Shown in pieces: positions 7,657 through 9,493 of a DNA stretch of 9,493 nt (its first letter is position 1; every line of letters begins with the position of its first letter). The notes beneath the pieces were generated by a model. The model was given only the letters and a program-made list of their open reading frames with translations, made no database searches and had not been told where the DNA came from. A program made the position numbers and the translations under genes. The DNA comes from Patescibacteria group bacterium UBA6899 (GTDB lineage Bacteria; Patescibacteriota; Minisyncoccia; Phycocordibacterales; UBA6899). Location of the stretch: assembly GCA_002451235.1 (NCBI GenBank), contig DKBN01000005.1, forward strand, positions 10,768 to 20,260, written 5' to 3'.

Positions 7657-8877
7657 TTATTCATATCGCAATGCCTCGATCGGGTTCAACCGTGAAGCCC
7701 TTCGTGCTGGGTAATACCCGAATATGATCCCGATCGCCGCCGAGACCCCGAATGCGACAGCAACGGAAAGCACCGAGACGGAGGTCTGGAGGATACCAAA
7801 GGTCGACAATGCATACGCAGAACCCCAGCCGAGCGCGATGCCGACGGTCCCCCCGACCAGGGTCAAGGCGACCGCTTCGGAGAGGAACTGCACGCTGATA
7901 TCGCTCTGCTTCGCGCCGATCGCCTTGCGGAGTCCGATCTCTTTCGTACGCTCCGTCACTGTCGTCAGCATCATGTTCATGATACCGATCCCGCCGACCA
8001 GAAGCGAGATGCCCGCGACCGCGCCGAGAAGGATGGTGAAGGTCTGCGTCACGCTCGACGCCGTCGCGACGATATCCGCCTGATTGAGGATATTGAAATC
8101 CGCGGCGGTGGGATCGCTGATCTTATGCCGCTGGAGCAAGAGGTCGGTGATCGATTGCTGCGTTTGTGTCATTGTCGCTGGATCTGTTGCCTGTACGCTG
8201 ATGTTGGAGAGGTATTCGTCTCCCGCGAAGAAACGCTGCGCGGAGGAAAGTGGGATGTAGATCATGTCGTCCTGATTCATGAACCCACTCCCACCTTTTG
8301 ACTTCGACATACCGATCACCTTGAATTCCATACCCTTGATCTTGATCGTCTGCCCCACGGGATCCGCATCAGTACCGAACAGGTCGTCGCGTACGGCGGG
8401 GCCAATGACCGCGACCCTGGCGAGCGAACTTACTTGCTGAGCGGCAACAAATGACCCTGTGTCGATCTGGAGGTTGCGGACATCCACATACGCCGGAGTC
8501 ACCCCGACGACCTGGGTGTTGGTATTCGTCCCTCGCGCTGTCACTTGGTAGCGTCCACTCAATTCCGGCGAGACCTCTTTGACCCCGTCGACGGAAGTGA
8601 TCGCGGTCGCGTCATCGAGAGTAAGTGTCTTCGCAGAGCCGCGGCCGGAGGAGACCTGATACCCGGGGCCACGCTGCGCTCCGGGCGAAATGAGGAGAAG
8701 GTTCGAGCCGATCGACTGGATGCTTGATTGCACCGAGGCCTGAGCCCCTTGCCCGATCGAGACCATGGCGATGACGGAGCCGATGCCGATCACGATCCCG
8801 AGCATGGTAAGCCCGGTCCGCACCTTGTTCGCGGTCAATGCCAAATATGTCTCTTCGATGACGTCTACTGATCTCAT
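7657..8877 (-). CDS. MacB/FtsX-type ABC transporter permease
   Basis: This 406-residue protein shows the MacB layout. An N-terminal segment [19 protein letters not shown] (17-35) leads into the first helix (about 22-42). A long extracytoplasmic MacB_PCD-like domain covers about 45-275. The C-terminal FtsX domain has three helices (about 279-304, 333-356 and 366-388). Marks include [20 protein letters not shown] (295-314) with LRKAIGA, and the ending [17 protein letters not shown]. MacB-type pumps do not pass substrates through the bilayer; they use ATPase strokes to drive work outside the membrane, such as moving lipoproteins, peptides or toxins. It pairs with the ATPase gene just upstream, whose TGA overlaps this ATG as ATGA. 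The ATPase is a separate protein here, as in LolCDE and many Gram-positive-like sets, not fused as in E. coli MacB. The substrate is unknown. Confidence 0.95.
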   Translation of the reverse strand: MRSVDVIEETYLALTANKVRTGLTMLGIVIGIGSVIAMVSIGQGAQASVQSSIQSIGSNLLLISPGAQRGPGYQVSSGRGSAKTLTLDDATAITSVDGVKEVSPELSGRYQVTARGTNTNTQVVGVTPAYVDVRNLQIDTGSFVAAQQVSSLARVAVIGPAVRDDLFGTDADPVGQTIKIKGMEFKVIGMSKSKGGSGFMNQDDMIYIPLSSAQRFFAGDEYLSNISVQATDPATMTQTQQSITDLLLQRHKISDPTAADFNILNQADIVATASSVTQTFTILLGAVAGISLLVGGIGIMNMMLTTVTERTKEIGLRKAIGAKQSDISVQFLSEAVALTLVGGTVGIALGWGSAYALSTFGILQTSVSVLSVAVAFGVSAAIGIIFGYYPARRASRLNPIEALRYE

Positions 8878-9493
8878 ACGTGTTCGATATGCTCGTTCGC
8901 TTTGCGCCTCTCGTGCATGCGCATGTCCTCGATGATCTGCCCGTCGCGTATGAAGATAATGCGGTCTGCATGCTCGGCGATATCGCGCTCGTGAGTGATG
9001 AGGACGATGGTGCGGCCTAGCTCCCGGTTCAATCGCTGGAACGTCCCAAGAACGACCTCGCTCGTCTTGGTGTCGAGATTTCCTGTCGGTTCGTCCGCCA
9101 AGATAAGCTTTGGATCATTGACGAGCGCTCGCGCGATAGCGACACGCTGGATCTGCCCGCCGGAGAGCTGGTTCGGCTTGTAAAGATCGTGTGTCTCCGG
9201 AAGGCCCGCAGAGCGCATTGCTTCCTTCGCCCGCTTCTCGCGCTCTTCATGTGGGAGACCAAGGTAGATCAGGGGGAGAACGACGTTGCGAAGCGCGGTC
9301 GTACGAGGAAGCAGGTTAAATGACTGGAACACGAATCCGATCTTCTCCTTACGGATGTCTGAAAGCTCGTCGTCGGAGAGTTCCGTCACGTCCTTGCCGT
9401 CGAGATAATATTTCCCGGAGGTCGCGGTATCTAGGGCGCCAAGAATATGCATCATCGTCGACTTCCCAGAACCGGACGGCCCCATGATGGCGA
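8874..9493 (-). CDS. ABC transporter ATP-binding protein, LolD/MacB type (partial, N-terminus beyond right edge)
   Basis: The frame stays open to the right edge, so the ATG at 9483-9485 is internal: it lies in the [12 protein letters not shown] context of the Walker A motif, and about 30-45 N-terminal residues are missing. Counting from that Met, Walker A is 2-10, the Q-loop Gln is 54 ([10 protein letters not shown]), the signature LSGGQ is 107-111, Walker B LILADEP is 127-133 with the catalytic Glu 132, the D-loop GNLD is 135-138 and the H-loop His is 165. The [11 protein letters not shown] stretch after the signature and the [13 protein letters not shown] segment are typical of the LolD/MacB/FtsE branch. 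All ATPase residues in view are intact. It powers the permease encoded by the next gene, which its stop codon overlaps by four bases. The C-terminal tail after about 185 is charged and has no clear domain. Confidence 0.95.
   Translation of the reverse strand, partial: AIMGPSGSGKSTMMHILGALDTATSGKYYLDGKDVTELSDDELSDIRKEKIGFVFQSFNLLPRTTALRNVVLPLIYLGLPHEEREKRAKEAMRSAGLPETHDLYKPNQLSGGQIQRVAIARALVNDPKLILADEPTGNLDTKTSEVVLGTFQRLNRELGRTIVLITHERDIAEHADRIIFIRDGQIIEDMRMHERRKANEHIEHV

Overview
The window holds seven protein genes, all on the minus strand, so transcription runs right to left. Both edge genes are cut. Codon use fits the standard bacterial code: TGA, TAA and TAG all close genes. Short overlaps, very small or absent spacers, a MacB-type transporter beside a DUF5666-like protein, and fused glycosyltransferases together suggest a candidate-phyla (Patescibacteria/CPR-like) bacterium of moderate G+C. 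This placement is an inference from gene style only; no marker gene is present.

Right block (7118-9493). An ABC transporter ATPase of the LolD/MacB type (N-terminus beyond the right edge) overlaps by ATGA with its FtsX/MacB-like permease. A small membrane-anchored DUF5666-like protein follows. An intrinsic terminator at about 7041-7073 closes this unit.

Spacer (6751-7117). It has no convincing gene. Besides the terminator it carries a candidate promoter pointing into the left block, with a leader of about 185 nt.

Left block (1-6750). This is a surface-glycan operon: a GtrA-family membrane protein; an Alg5-like polyprenyl-phosphate glycosyltransferase coupled to it by ATGA; a 1343-residue protein that joins a membrane GT2 synthase, a Wzx/MOP-type flippase and a GT4 glycosyltransferase in one open frame; and a second fused protein with a CelD/BcsL-like GNAT domain followed by a GT2 domain that runs off the left edge. 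This last gene is open across positions 1-1514.

Read together, the left block could supply lipid-linked sugar (Alg5-like plus GtrA), chain synthesis or transfer (GT2, GT4), flipping across the membrane (Wzx) and acyl or aminoacyl decoration (GNAT). Much of a polysaccharide pathway is packed into two multidomain polypeptides. The most notable items are the GT2-flippase-GT4 fusion and the neighbouring GNAT-GT2 fusion.
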